From the NCBI RefSeq assembly GCF_001921215.1, contig NZ_MSIF01000041.1, positions 1-55,735 on the forward strand: 55,735 bases of DNA. Direction: 5' to 3'. Below are positions 36,425-46,736 of this stretch, piece after piece (position 1 is the stretch's first letter; every line of letters starts with the position of its first letter). Source of the DNA: Actinophytocola xinjiangensis. Lineage in GTDB: Bacteria > Actinomycetota > Actinomycetes > Mycobacteriales > Pseudonocardiaceae. The notes under the pieces are model-generated. The model had not been told where the DNA came from, made no database searches, and worked only from the letters and a program-made list of their open reading frames with translations. The position numbers were made by a program, and so were the translations under genes.

Positions 36425-37603
36425 GTGAACGAGAACAATTCGACGGTGTCGTTCGACCGGATGCGCAACATGCTCGTACGCGCCGCTGAGATCCGTGAGA
36501 GCGAACAGCAGCAGATCTTCGACACCCTGGACGAAATCCACGCGCGGCTCTCCCCCCTGGAGTCGATCGGGTCGGTGCGCAAGCGCCTCTCCGAAATGCC
36601 CGACCGAGGCGAACTGAACACCCTGTCCACCCGCGTCGAGGACGCGATCGCCCGGCTGGAGGCCCAGGACGGCGCCATCGCGGCGCTGACCCGCGCGGTC
36701 GAGGCCATCGTCGACAAGCTCGCCACCCCCTTCGCCCAGCTCGACGGCCGGCTCGACGGGGTGACCGGGCGGTTCGAGGGCGTGGCGGGGCGGATGGACG
36801 GGCTCGAGGACAAGCTGGCCAACATCCACCGCCGCATCGACGAGCTCGACGCGCACCTGGACAAGCACCTCGACAAGCAGGACCTCAAGCTCGACGCGTT
36901 GCCGGCCGCCGTGCACGGCCCGGTCCGCGAACGCATCGACCAGGCCGAGACGAACGTGCGCGGCCGCGTCGACGAGGCCGACGGCGCCCTGCGCGGCCAG
37001 CTCGACGCCACGCGCGATGCCCTGCGCCAGTCGGTGTCCGAGGCCGTCGACAAGGTCCAGGGCCGGCTCGGCGACACCGCCAACGCCCTGCACAACAACA
37101 TCGACGAGAAGGCGACCGGTGTGCGCGGCGCCGTCGACGAGGCGCGCAAGTCGATGCAGGACGCCATCGACGACACGAAGTCCACGGTCGACGGGACCGA
37201 GCGCCTGGAGTCGCTGGCGGCGCGCCTGGAGCAGGTCACCGGCCGGTTGGACAGCCTCACGACCCGCCTGGACACCGTCGAAGACGGTTTCACCCAGAAG
37301 ATCAGCGAACTGGGTGGCGTGGTCACGGACGGTTTGCGCAAGGTCGAGGGCACCCTGACCAACCAGCCGGACAACGACCAGCTGGCGTCGATGGTCCGTA
37401 CGAGCAACGAGGAGTCCGAACGCCGCATCGGCGGCCACCTCGACGAGGCCATGGCCACCTTCGCCGAACTCATGATGGGCGGCGGCGCCCAGCCGCCCCG
37501 CCCGCCGGCGACCCTCCCCCGCCAGACCGCCCGGCGGCGCAACGGAAAGCCCCAGAAGACCATTCGCACCGACGAGCCGGACGAGGCCGAGGCCACGACC
37601 TGA
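36425..37603 (+). CDS. Long coiled-coil protein, unknown
   Basis: 392 residues from the GTG at 36425, with GAAGG about 10 bp upstream. Nearly the whole chain is amphipathic heptad helix with few prolines (RLDGVTGRFEGVAGRMDGLEDKL in part, HLDKHLDKQDLKLD, LDSLTTRLDTVEDGF), similar in character to apolipoprotein-like or methyl-accepting helical repeats. The C-terminus is Pro/Arg-rich (about 350-392). No membrane segment or signal. A scaffold or cytoskeletal role is possible, but nothing in the sequence proves it. An upstream ATG at 36347 is open but lacks support. The 222-bp spacer upstream (36203-36424) carries the add control region. Confidence 0.7.
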   Translation: MNENNSTVSFDRMRNMLVRAAEIRESEQQQIFDTLDEIHARLSPLESIGSVRKRLSEMPDRGELNTLSTRVEDAIARLEAQDGAIAALTRAVEAIVDKLATPFAQLDGRLDGVTGRFEGVAGRMDGLEDKLANIHRRIDELDAHLDKHLDKQDLKLDALPAAVHGPVRERIDQAETNVRGRVDEADGALRGQLDATRDALRQSVSEAVDKVQGRLGDTANALHNNIDEKATGVRGAVDEARKSMQDAIDDTKSTVDGTERLESLAARLEQVTGRLDSLTTRLDTVEDGFTQKISELGGVVTDGLRKVEGTLTNQPDNDQLASMVRTSNEESERRIGGHLDEAMATFAELMMGGGAQPPRPPATLPRQTARRRNGKPQKTIRTDEPDEAEATT

Positions 37604-37649
37604 TCCCGCTGTTCCCGGGCGGCCTGTCCGCCCGGGAACGGCAGCGGGA
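37604..37649. terminator. Bidirectional terminator
   Basis: Inner stem TTCCCGGGCGG (37612-37622) pairs with its perfect complement (37628-37638) over a 5-nt loop. The outer stem TCCCGCTG (37604-37611) pairs with CAGCGGGA (37642-37649) across a 3-nt bulge. It lies between the convergent coiled-coil and deoA genes and starts at the base after the plus-strand stop. Confidence 0.8.
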
Positions 37650-37669
37650 CCTGACCGCCGCGGAAACGG

Positions 37670-38943
<1,274 letters not shown>

Positions 38944-38947
<4 letters not shown>

Positions 38948-39372
38948 GGCAGGTCGTCCGGGCCGAAGGCGTGCGGCAGGACCTGACTCATCGGCAGCGG
39001 GCCGTCGGGGGTGTCGAGCAGGCAGTCCGGGCCGCCGAACTCGTAGATCACCTGCCGGCACCGGCCGCACGGCATCAGCAGCTCACCGTCGCCGCCCCGG
39101 CAGGCCACCGCGACCAGCCGGCCGCCGCCGGTCAGGCGCAGCTGGCCGACCATCGTGCACTCGGCGCACAGGCCAAGGCCGTAGGAGGCGTTCTCCACGT
39201 TGCAGCCGACCACCTGGCGGCCGTCGTCGACCACGGCGGCCGCGCCGACCCGCAGGCCGGAGTACGGGCAGTACGCCGAGGCCGCCGCGGTGACCGCCGC
39301 GGCGCGCAGTTCGTCCCAGTTCACGCTGTCGATCATCATGTCGATCATCATGTCGTCGCTAGTCACCCTCAC
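38944..39372 (-). CDS. cdd: Cytidine deaminase
   Basis: Zinc-dependent deamination of (deoxy)cytidine to (deoxy)uridine for DeoA. Up to 142 residues. Zinc-site motifs CAECT (catalytic Glu) and PCGRCRQV, plus CNVENASYG for substrate binding. The start is uncertain: GTG at 39372 or 39366 overlaps the end of the permease gene, and a 12-bp repeat offers ATGs at 39351 and 39339. The family core begins near DELRAAAV, so all give a full enzyme. Followed by deoA with a 4-bp overlap. Confidence 0.93.
39328..39351. repeat. Two 12-bp tandem repeats near the cdd start
   Basis: On the minus strand ATGATGATCGAC is repeated exactly twice and encodes MMIDMMID. Each unit carries two adjacent ATG codons in frame with cdd. 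Confidence 0.8.
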
Positions 39373-40636
39373 CTCGCCGGTAGGGCAGCCCGTCGGCCGC
39401 CGGTGGTCGCAGCCGTTGCGCGGCCAGTGCCAGCACCACCAGCGTGATGATGTGCGGGGTGTAGGGCAGGAACTCCCGGGGCAGCTCGTCGCTGACGTAG
39501 TACAGGACGTAGACCACGACCGCGCCGGCCGCCGCCAGCGCCGCGGTCATCCACTTGCGCCGGAACAGCTGCCAGACCACCAGCAGCCCCGCCGCGATCA
39601 CCGCCGCGTAGAGCAGCGAGTGCACCGTCCCCGGCCCGGAGGACAGCCGCAGGCCGTCGGCGTAGCCGAACAGGCCGGCGCCGGCGAGCGCACCACCGGG
39701 ACGCCAGTTGCCGAAGATCATCGCGGCCAGGCCGATGAAGCCCCGGTTCGCGGTCTGGCCCTCGGAGTAGATCGCCGGGTTCGAGCCGAGCACGAGCGCG
39801 GCACCACCGAGACCGGCGAACGCGCCGGAGGCGATCACCGCGACGTACTTGTGGAAGTACACGTTCACGCCCAGCGACTCGGCCGCGACCGGGTTCTCGC
39901 CGCAGGAGCGCAGCCGCAGCCCGAACCGGGTGTGCCAGAGCACCACGTAGGTCGCCACCACCAGCAGGATCGTGATCAGCAGCATCGGCGACACCTTGGT
40001 CACCAGGCCCTTGACCAGGCCGGCGACGTCGGAGATCACCACCCGCTGCTCGGCCTCCAACTCACCGAGCCAGTCGCTCAGGCCCGGCGCGGAGTAGGTG
40101 TCGAACTGCTCGATCGGCGGCGAGTCCCGGGGGTTGTGCGACAGCGGCTGGAACAGCAGCGTCGACAGGTACTTCGCGACCCCGAGCCCGAGCAGGTTGA
40201 TCGCCACGCCGGAGACGATGTGGTTGACGCCGAAGCTCACCGTGGCGATCGCGTGCAGCACGCCGCCCAGGGCACCGAACACCGCGCCGGAGAGCACCGC
40301 GACCCACGGGCCGCCCTGCAGGCCGCCCCAGGCCGCGCCCCAGGTGCCAAGGACCATCATGCCCTCAAGGCCGATGTTGATCATGCCCGAGCGTTCGGCC
40401 CAGATGCCGCCGATGGCGGCGAGCAGGATCGGTAAGCCCAGTGTCACCGTGTTCTGCATGGTCGACGAGGAGGTCAACCGGGGCTCGTCGGTGAGGTAGG
40501 AGGTGGTGGCGAGCACGCCGACCACCGCGACCACACCGAGCAGGAAGATCGCCCAGCCGGGCAGGGGCCGGCGCCGGGGCGCCGTGGGCATCGTCATGCC
40601 GGACGCGCCGCCCGGCTGCACCTCGACCATGCTCAT
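39359..40636 (-). CDS. Nucleoside ABC transporter permease 2
   Basis: 425 residues, about ten membrane segments, BPD_transp_2 family (as in BmpE/YufQ, RnsD). Motifs: GIWAERSGMINIGLEGMMVLG near residue 80 and LRSCGENPVAAESLGVNV in the cytosolic coupling loop. Pairs with the permease encoded just upstream (ATGA overlap). The context of a BMP lipoprotein, a two-domain ATPase and nucleoside catabolic enzymes supports nucleoside import. The C-terminus overlaps the possible cdd starts. Confidence 0.92.
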   Translation of the reverse strand: MSMVEVQPGGASGMTMPTAPRRRPLPGWAIFLLGVVAVVGVLATTSYLTDEPRLTSSSTMQNTVTLGLPILLAAIGGIWAERSGMINIGLEGMMVLGTWGAAWGGLQGGPWVAVLSGAVFGALGGVLHAIATVSFGVNHIVSGVAINLLGLGVAKYLSTLLFQPLSHNPRDSPPIEQFDTYSAPGLSDWLGELEAEQRVVISDVAGLVKGLVTKVSPMLLITILLVVATYVVLWHTRFGLRLRSCGENPVAAESLGVNVYFHKYVAVIASGAFAGLGGAALVLGSNPAIYSEGQTANRGFIGLAAMIFGNWRPGGALAGAGLFGYADGLRLSSGPGTVHSLLYAAVIAAGLLVVWQLFRRKWMTAALAAAGAVVVYVLYYVSDELPREFLPYTPHIITLVVLALAAQRLRPPAADGLPYRRGEGD

Positions 40637-41730
40637 TTCGCACTCCCCGAGTCCGCCGCGACCGGTTCCACGGTGCCCATCGCCCGGCCGACCCGCTGCT
40701 GCTCGGCCGCCCGGTCCATCCGCTTGACGATCTCGTAGGCCACGACCACCGAGAGCACGATCGCGCCCTGCATGATCGTCGCGATCTCGCGGGGCACACC
40801 GACGTTGTCCAGCGCGACCTTGGACTTGTCCAGGAACGCCCACAGCAGCGCGCCGAAGGCGATCCCCACCGGGTGGTTGCGGCCAAGCAGCGCGATGCCC
40901 AGACCGGCGAAGCCGTAGTTGGCGGGGAAGTTGAGGGTGTAGGCGTGGTCGCGGCCGAGGATCTCCGGCATGCCGACCAGGCCGGCGACCGCGCCGGAGG
41001 TCAGCAGCGCGATCATGATCATCTTCTTGGCGTTGACGCCACCCGCGGCGGCCGCGGTCGGCGACTCGCCGGAGGCCCGTAACTCGAACCCGAACCGGGT
41101 TCGGTGCAGCACCAGGCCGTAGACCGCCGCGGCGACCACCGCCAACAGCACCAGCCCGAAGATCTGCCCCCGGTCACCGAGATCGACGTTGGGCACCTGA
41201 CCGGACTCGGGGATCGGCTCGGTGGAGATGTTGTTGCCCACCAGCTCACCGAAGCGATCCTGGGAGATCAGGAAGGCCGCCAGGCCGAACGCGATCCCGT
41301 TCATCATGATCGTGGAGAGCACCTCGTGCACCCCGCGGGTCACCTTCAGCACCGCCGGGATCAGCGCCCACAGCGCGCCGGCCAGCATGGCGACCAACAG
41401 GATCACCAGCCAGTGCAACACCGGCGGCAACACCAGCCAACTGCCGACGATCGCCGCGACCAGCGCGCCGATCCGGTACTGGCCCTCGACCCCGATGTTC
41501 AACAGGTTCATCTGGAAGCCGATGGCCGCCGCCAGCGCGGCCAGCATGTAGATGGCCGTGCTGTTGACGATGTCGACCGCGACCTGGCCCTCACCGACCT
41601 GGCCGATCATCACGCCGAGCGCACTGGCGGGGTTGGACCCCGACACCAGCAGGGCTATCGCGCACAGCAGCGCGGAGAACCCGATCGCGAGCGCCGGCGC
41701 CAGCAGCGACGAACGCAGCTTGGCGGTCAA
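40633..41730 (-). CDS. Nucleoside ABC transporter permease 1
   Basis: 365 residues, BPD_transp_2 family (as in BmpD/YufP, RnsC). About eight to ten membrane segments, with FQMNLLNIGVEGQYRIGAL near residue 75 and the coupling loop ELRASGESPTAAAAGGVN. Starts with TTG at 41730, overlapping the ATPase stop as TTGA, with GGAGTGGAGAG as ribosome site. The next permease follows with a 4-bp overlap. Confidence 0.92.
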   Translation of the reverse strand: MTAKLRSSLLAPALAIGFSALLCAIALLVSGSNPASALGVMIGQVGEGQVAVDIVNSTAIYMLAALAAAIGFQMNLLNIGVEGQYRIGALVAAIVGSWLVLPPVLHWLVILLVAMLAGALWALIPAVLKVTRGVHEVLSTIMMNGIAFGLAAFLISQDRFGELVGNNISTEPIPESGQVPNVDLGDRGQIFGLVLLAVVAAAVYGLVLHRTRFGFELRASGESPTAAAAGGVNAKKMIMIALLTSGAVAGLVGMPEILGRDHAYTLNFPANYGFAGLGIALLGRNHPVGIAFGALLWAFLDKSKVALDNVGVPREIATIMQGAIVLSVVVAYEIVKRMDRAAEQQRVGRAMGTVEPVAADSGSAK

Positions 41731-43337
41731 CTCTCCACTCCTTCGTCAGTGCGGCCGTCGGCCTGATCGGCGGTGTCGTCGGCTGTGTGGTCGACCACGA
41801 GGTGACCCTCGTCGTCGGTCGCGCCGGCGCCGGTCATCGCCGAGCCGAGGTCCTCGGGGGTCACCGTCGCCGGGTCGGCGTCGGCGACGAACCGGCCCCG
41901 CAACATGACCTTGATCGAGTCGGACAGGCCGATCAGCTCGTCGAGGTCGGCGGAGACCAGCAGCACGGCCAGTCCCCTGGCCCGCGCGGCCCGGATCTGG
42001 TCCCAGATGGCGGCCTGGGCGCCGACGTCCACACCGCGGGTCGGGTGCGAGGCGATCAGCAGCAGCGGATCACCGGACAGCTCCCGGCCGATCACCAGCT
42101 TCTGCTGGTTGCCGCCGGACAGCGACCCGGCCGCGACCTCGATGCCGGGGGTACGGACGTCGAACTCATCCACGATGCGCCGGGTGTCCCGGCGCGCGCC
42201 GTCGACGTCGATCATCATGCCGCGCGCGGTCGGGCGGCGGGTCTGGTAGCCGAGGATCCGGTTGGCCCACAGCGGCTGCTGGAGCAGCAGGCCGTGACGG
42301 GTGCGGTCCTCGGGGATGTAGCCGATGCCGGCCTCGCGGCGCTTCTTCGTACCGACCCGGCTCAGGTCGGCGCCGTCGAGGTTGACCACCCCGGACGACG
42401 CCTTGCGCATGCCCATGATCGTCTCGACCAGTTCGGTCTGGCCGTTGCCCTCGACCCCGGCGATACCCAGGATCTCGCCGGCGCGGACCGACAGCTCCAG
42501 CGAGTCGAGCAGGACACGGTCGTCGGCGGTGCGCAGGGTCAGGTCCCGGACCCGCAGGATCTCCCGGTCCTGGACCGTCGAGGTGCGGGTCTGCGGGCTG
42601 GGCAGCTCGCTGCCGACCATCATCTCGGCGAGCTGACGGCTGGTCACCCTGCTGGGGTCGACCGTGCCGACGGTGGTGCCCCGGCGGATCACGGTCACCG
42701 TGTCGGCGATGGTCCGGACCTCGTCGAGCTTGTGGGAGATGAACAGGAAGGTGTAGCCGTCGGCGCGCATCGAGCGCAGCGTGCCGAACAGCTCGTCGAC
42801 CTCCTGCGGGACGAGCACGGCCGTCGGCTCGTCGAGGATGACGATCCGCGCCCCCCGGTACAGGACCTTGAGGATCTCGACCCGCTGCCGGTCGGCCACG
42901 CCGAGACGCTCGACCAGGGTGTCCGGGTCGACGTCCAGGCCGGTGGAGTCGGCCAGCTCACGCACCTTCGCCCTGGCCCGGCGGCCGATGCCGTGCAGCG
43001 CCTCGGCGCCGAGCACGACGTTCTCCAGCACGGTCAGGTTGTCGGCGAGCATGAAGTGCTGGTGCACCATGCCGATCCCGGCCTTGATCGCGTCGGCCGG
43101 CGACTTGAAGTGGATCTGTTCACCGTGCACCCTGATCGTGCCCTCGTCGGGGGTCTGCATCCCGTAGAGGATCTTCATCAGGGTCGACTTGCCGGCACCG
43201 TTCTCCCCGCACAGGGCGTGGACCTCGCCGGAGCGAACGGACAGGTGGACGTCGGAGTTGGCGACCACGCCTGGGAACCGTTTGGTTATGCCGGTCAACT
43301 CGACGGCCTGCGCGCTGGTTCGCGCGGTGTCGGACAT
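41727..43337 (-). CDS. Nucleoside ABC transporter ATPase (two nucleotide-binding domains)
   Basis: 536 residues, sugar/nucleoside-type double ATPase (YufO/RnsB class). The first domain has Walker A GENGAGKST, Q-loop MVHQHFML and Walker B VILDEPTAVL. The second has a degenerate Walker A (GVEGNGQTE), signature LSGGNQQKLVIGREL and a degenerate Walker B (LLIASHPTRGVD), as is normal for the family, in which one site is weak. The ATG at 43337 with GAAGGGCG upstream is chosen over the open extension, which would cross a strong hairpin. Acidic C-terminal tail. Confidence 0.93.
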   Translation of the reverse strand: MSDTARTSAQAVELTGITKRFPGVVANSDVHLSVRSGEVHALCGENGAGKSTLMKILYGMQTPDEGTIRVHGEQIHFKSPADAIKAGIGMVHQHFMLADNLTVLENVVLGAEALHGIGRRARAKVRELADSTGLDVDPDTLVERLGVADRQRVEILKVLYRGARIVILDEPTAVLVPQEVDELFGTLRSMRADGYTFLFISHKLDEVRTIADTVTVIRRGTTVGTVDPSRVTSRQLAEMMVGSELPSPQTRTSTVQDREILRVRDLTLRTADDRVLLDSLELSVRAGEILGIAGVEGNGQTELVETIMGMRKASSGVVNLDGADLSRVGTKKRREAGIGYIPEDRTRHGLLLQQPLWANRILGYQTRRPTARGMMIDVDGARRDTRRIVDEFDVRTPGIEVAAGSLSGGNQQKLVIGRELSGDPLLLIASHPTRGVDVGAQAAIWDQIRAARARGLAVLLVSADLDELIGLSDSIKVMLRGRFVADADPATVTPEDLGSAMTGAGATDDEGHLVVDHTADDTADQADGRTDEGVES

Positions 43338-43359
43338 CGGATGGCGCCCTTCTCTCACG

Positions 43360-43409
43360 TCAAATGCCCGTGGGTGTACGGCCGGTGCGCCGTACACCCA
43401 CGGGTTTGA
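43360..43409 (-). terminator. Strong hairpin between BMP lipoprotein and ATPase genes
   Basis: CCCGTGGGTGTACGGC (43367-43382) pairs perfectly with its complement (43389-43404) over a 6-nt loop, and TCAAA/TTTGA flanks extend the base of the stem. It lies in the 82-bp gap inside an operon. It probably acts as a partial terminator or a 3' stabiliser, so that more lipoprotein than membrane complex is made, a common pattern in binding-protein importers. Confidence 0.75.
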
Positions 43410-43419
43410 CGCCGATACC

Positions 43420-44580
43420 TCAGCTACCGGTCGGGGAGTCCTCGACCGTGACCTTGCCGTCGATGATCTGCTGCTTGTACGACTCGACCCACTCCTGGGT
43501 CTCGGCGTCGATCTTGCCGCCGGTGGTGGAGTAGCCGACGCCGTCGACCTTCAGGTCGAAGACCGGGGGAAGGCTGGCGAGGTCGTTGGCCGCGACCGCG
43601 GAGATGTAGTCGTACACCGCCACGTCGACCCGCTTGAGCATGGACGAGATGATCACGTCCTTGAACTCGGCGACCGTCTCCTGGTTGTACTGGTCGGAGT
43701 CGACACCGATGGCCATCACACCGGCCTCGTGGGCCGCGGCGAACACACCCTTGCCGGACGCGCCGGCGGCGTGGTAGATCACGTCGGCACCGCCGTCGAT
43801 CAGGCCCTTCGCGGTGACCTGGCCCTTGGGGGCGTCGGTGAACCCGGTCAGGTCGCCGGCCTCGGTGATGTAGCGCGACTCGATCGTGGCGTCCGGCGCG
43901 ACGGCCTTGACACCCTGCTCGAACCCGGCCTGGAACTTCTGGATCAGCGGGACGTTCACGCCGCCGACGAAGCCGATGTTGCAGCTCTCGCTCTTGAGCG
44001 CGGCGATGACGCCGACCAGGAAGGAGCCCTCGTGCTCGGCGAAGCCGAGGAACGTGACGTTCTCCGGAGCGCCCTCGGCGAAGCCGTCGACGACCGCGAA
44101 CTTGATGTTCGGGAACTGCTTGGCGACCGCGACCACGGCCTCGGAGTAGGCGAAGCCCACCGAGACGATCGGGTTGTGGCCCTCGGTGGCGAGCTGACGC
44201 AGGCGGGTCTGCTTGGCGTCCTCGCTCTCCTGGTCGGAGGCCGTGAGCTCCTTGGTGTTCTCCTTCTTCACGCCCAGTTGGGCGATCGCCTCGTCGAGCC
44301 CGGCCGCGGCCGAGTCGTTGAACGACGCATCGCCCCGGCCGCCGATGTCGAAGGCCAGGCCGACCTTGAGCTTGCTGCCGTCGACGTCGGCCGCCGTCTC
44401 GGTCGTGCTGGTCTTACCCTCGGCTGCTGCCGGCTTGTCCACGGTCTGACAACCGGCCGCGGCACCGTTCTGGTTGCCGGACCCGTTGTCCGAGGATGCG
44501 GAATCCTTCGCACACCCAACCACGGACAGCACGCTGGTCAAAGCGATCGCGGTGACCGCGACTCCCCGCTTGAAGCGCAA
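43420..44580 (-). CDS. BMP-family nucleoside-binding lipoprotein
   Basis: 386 residues. Lipoprotein signal with VVGC lipobox (Cys near residue 22), a Ser/Gly/Asn-rich linker, then a BMP/PnrA-type binding fold: VGLAFDIGGRGDASFNDSAA (in part), NIGFVGGVNVPLIQKFQAGFEQG, DVIYHAAGASGKGVFAAA. PnrA-like proteins bind purine and pyrimidine nucleosides. The TTG at 44580 with GGGAGGGAG upstream fits; extension to 44898 does not. First gene of the operon that ends in cdd-deoA. Confidence 0.92.
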   Translation of the reverse strand: MRFKRGVAVTAIALTSVLSVVGCAKDSASSDNGSGNQNGAAAGCQTVDKPAAAEGKTSTTETAADVDGSKLKVGLAFDIGGRGDASFNDSAAAGLDEAIAQLGVKKENTKELTASDQESEDAKQTRLRQLATEGHNPIVSVGFAYSEAVVAVAKQFPNIKFAVVDGFAEGAPENVTFLGFAEHEGSFLVGVIAALKSESCNIGFVGGVNVPLIQKFQAGFEQGVKAVAPDATIESRYITEAGDLTGFTDAPKGQVTAKGLIDGGADVIYHAAGASGKGVFAAAHEAGVMAIGVDSDQYNQETVAEFKDVIISSMLKRVDVAVYDYISAVAANDLASLPPVFDLKVDGVGYSTTGGKIDAETQEWVESYKQQIIDGKVTVEDSPTGS

Positions 44581-44913
44581 GGCTTTCTCCCTCCCGGGCT
44601 GCGGCGTCCGACATGCGCCGGACGCAAACTTATTCGCGAGACCGTACTCCGCGACGGAAGAAGTGCTACTGCCGCGTAGTGGCGCGTGACCCAATCGTTT
44701 TCGCGCCGGGTCCCGGGGGCACACAACGTGATCGTTCGCGTGCGGTCCGCCTCTTCGCGAGGCGTTGTACCACGACCGCCCCTCGGCGACCAGGTCCAAA
44801 TGGCCCCCAGAGCCGAGTTGTCCACAGGTCAGGGAGTTGTCCACAGAACCGGGATCGACTCCCCCGGACCGTCTTTTTCGGGGGGACGATCGAGGCATGC
44901 GATCAACCCGACG
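44581..44913. promoter_or_regulatory. Control region of the nucleoside operon
   Basis: 333 bp without a gene. It holds a 7-bp stem hairpin in the presumed leader (GCGTCCG/CGGACGC, 44604-44625) just before the ribosome site, and at 44814-44845 the 32-bp element with two DnaA-box-like 9-mers. No clear -35/-10 pair was identified. The region beyond about 44850 also serves as the 3' flank of the next gene. Confidence 0.45.
44814..44845 (-). promoter_or_regulatory. Conserved element with two DnaA-box-like 9-mers upstream of the BMP operon
   Basis: TTGTCCACA occurs at 44818-44826 and 44837-44845, 19 bp apart. Read on the minus strand, in the direction of the operon, the block is TGTGGACAAC, six variable bases, ACCTGTGGACAACTCG, as upstream of deoC (27795-27826). 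It is about 235 bp before the BMP start codon. Confidence 0.6.
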
Positions 44914-46101
44914 TCACACCAGCGCCCGCTCGTCCACCACCCGGAAACCGATGCCCGCCCGCGTCAGCCGCCTGATCAACGCGTCGCCCATGGCGACCGC
45001 GGTGGTCACCTGGCCCGCGGTCGACGGCAGGTCGTCGAACGCCAGACACAACGCCGACTCGGCCAGCATCTTGGCGGTCTCCCCGTACCCGGGGTCGCCG
45101 CCACTCACCTCGGTCAGCACCCGCCGGCCGCCACCCTGCGCGACGAACCTGGCACGGAACCAGGACTTCGCGCGCCGCTGCTCGCTCGGCCCCTCGCCCG
45201 GCCGCGCCCTGGACAGCAGCAGCCGGCGCCCCGGCGGCACCTGCGCCAGCAGCACCGCCGCACCGATCCCGCCGAGCACCGCGGCGGCGACCGGAAGGCG
45301 ACTCACCGTGAGGTGGTGGCCGTAGCTGAAGTCGGGGCCGTAGCGATCGAGCGCCCTCGCCGAGCGCAACACCACCTGCGGGTCGATCACCGGCGCGGGC
45401 AACGCCCACGCGCCAACGGTCCTCTCGTAGCGGGGCACCGCCTTCGCACCACGCACCCGCCGGTCGGTCGGCCGACCCTCGACCCGCCGGCGCCGCGCGG
45501 CGATCGCGGCCGCCTTGCGCAGCCGCGAGACGGCGGTGACCGCGGAGTACAGCGTGCCGCCGGAGAAGGTCGCCGAACCGGAGACGTAACCCTGGACCTG
45601 GATCGGCACCCCCGCCGGCAACTGGGCGACGGTGAAGTAGGTGCCGAGATCGGCCGGAATGGAGTCGAACCCACAGCAGTGCACCAGCCGAGCCCCGGTG
45701 ACGCTGGCCCTGGCGTGATAGGTGAGGTACATCCGGTCGGTGAACTCCGGCTCCCCGGTGAGGTCGAGGTAGTCGGTCCCCTCCTCCGCGCACGCGGCGA
45801 CCAACGGTTCGCCGTGCAGCAGGTAGGGCCCGACCGTGCTGGCCACCACCCGGCTGCGCGCCGCCACGGCACGCAGCGAGGGCGGGTCGGTCACGTCCGC
45901 GTGGAGGAGTTCGAGCTTCGCGCAGGCGGGATTGATCACCGCCAGCCGGTCGCGCAACGCCGCCAACTTCGCCACGTCCCGACCGGCCACCGCCCACCGG
46001 CAACCGGTCGGCGCTTCGGCCGCCAGGTAGTCGGCGGTCAGCCCGCCGGTGAAACCGGTCGCCCCGAACAGCACCACGTCGAACTCACGGCCCACCGACA
46101 T
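44914..46101 (-). CDS. Saccharopine dehydrogenase-like / trans-acting enoyl reductase family protein
   Basis: 395 residues. N-terminal Rossmann motif VVLFGATGFTGGLTADYL (about 10-27), CCGFDSIPADLGTYF, then GGTLYSAV. A hydrophobic segment near residue 265-280 (AAVLGGIGAAVLLAQV) could anchor it to the membrane. The layout is that of mycobacterial trans-acting enoyl reductases such as Rv2449c/Rv2953, which reduce polyketide or lipid intermediates. No polyketide synthase is nearby, so the substrate is open. Divergent from the coiled-coil gene at 46197. Confidence 0.83.
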   Translation of the reverse strand: MSVGREFDVVLFGATGFTGGLTADYLAAEAPTGCRWAVAGRDVAKLAALRDRLAVINPACAKLELLHADVTDPPSLRAVAARSRVVASTVGPYLLHGEPLVAACAEEGTDYLDLTGEPEFTDRMYLTYHARASVTGARLVHCCGFDSIPADLGTYFTVAQLPAGVPIQVQGYVSGSATFSGGTLYSAVTAVSRLRKAAAIAARRRRVEGRPTDRRVRGAKAVPRYERTVGAWALPAPVIDPQVVLRSARALDRYGPDFSYGHHLTVSRLPVAAAVLGGIGAAVLLAQVPPGRRLLLSRARPGEGPSEQRRAKSWFRARFVAQGGGRRVLTEVSGGDPGYGETAKMLAESALCLAFDDLPSTAGQVTTAVAMGDALIRRLTRAGIGFRVVDERALV

Positions 46102-46183
46102 GCCTGAAACCCCTTTCCTACCCAGAAGTAGCCGACCCTACCGACCCGTTCCCGAGCGGGCATCCGCCCGCCGGCCCCAAAGT

Positions 46184-46189
46184 TAGGAT
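46184..46189 (+). promoter_or_regulatory. -10 element, probable leaderless start
   Basis: TAGGAT ends 7 bp before the ATG at 46197. No ribosome site lies between them. Confidence 0.45.
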
Positions 46190-46196
46190 CCCTCGC

Positions 46197-46625
46197 ATGG
46201 CCCAGCTCGACCTCCAGCGCATGGTCACCCGCAACACCAACGACATCGCGGCACTCTACGAACTCAGCACCGAAACCAACGACAACGTCAAGAGCCTCAA
46301 ATCCCTCACCACCACCATCGACCAACGTCTCACCAACCTCGAAACGCTCCACCACCAGTTCGCCGCCGATACCGGCGAACGTCTCAGGAGTATCGAGCGG
46401 ACCGTCAACGCCGTGGCCGCCCAGCTCAGCACTCTCACGACGACCATCGGTGACCTGTCCGCCCGCCAGACCACCACCGAGCGCCACGTCATCGAGTTGA
46501 AAGAGGTGTTCACCGGGTTCGAGAGCCGGACCTCCACACTGGAGGGCAGGGTCGACGGGCTCGTCACCAGGATGGACCGTGTCGAGACCACAGTGGACAC
46601 ACGGGAGGACGGGAAGGCGGACTGA
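46197..46625 (+). CDS. Small coiled-coil protein, unknown
   Basis: 142 residues, almost wholly heptad-repeat helix (LYELSTETNDNVKSLKSLTT, TNLETLHHQF, AAQLSTLTTTIGDL, TLEGRVDGLVTRMDRVE), very Thr-rich, no signal or membrane segment. It is similar in character to the larger coiled-coil protein at 36425, but the two do not obviously share sequence. Leaderless start is likely. A strong hairpin follows. Confidence 0.7.
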   Translation: MAQLDLQRMVTRNTNDIAALYELSTETNDNVKSLKSLTTTIDQRLTNLETLHHQFAADTGERLRSIERTVNAVAAQLSTLTTTIGDLSARQTTTERHVIELKEVFTGFESRTSTLEGRVDGLVTRMDRVETTVDTREDGKAD

Positions 46626-46684
46626 GAACCGGGAAGGCCGAACAGCTCGCCCACCCCCGCGGCGGGTCGGCCCTGAACCGGCAA

Positions 46685-46714
46685 AGGGTGGGCCGCCAGC
46701 CGGCGGCCCACCCT
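46685..46714. terminator. Bidirectional terminator
   Basis: AGGGTGGGCCGCC (46685-46697) pairs perfectly with its complement (46702-46714) over a 4-nt loop, between the coiled-coil gene and the convergent membrane-protein gene. Confidence 0.8.
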
Positions 46715-46736
46715 CACAGGAAGTCATGTCCCCCGG

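Noticed and set aside
44604-44625. Leader hairpin before the BMP gene as a possible riboswitch
   Set aside because: Only a simple 7-bp stem is visible, with no conserved aptamer pattern such as a purine riboswitch junction.
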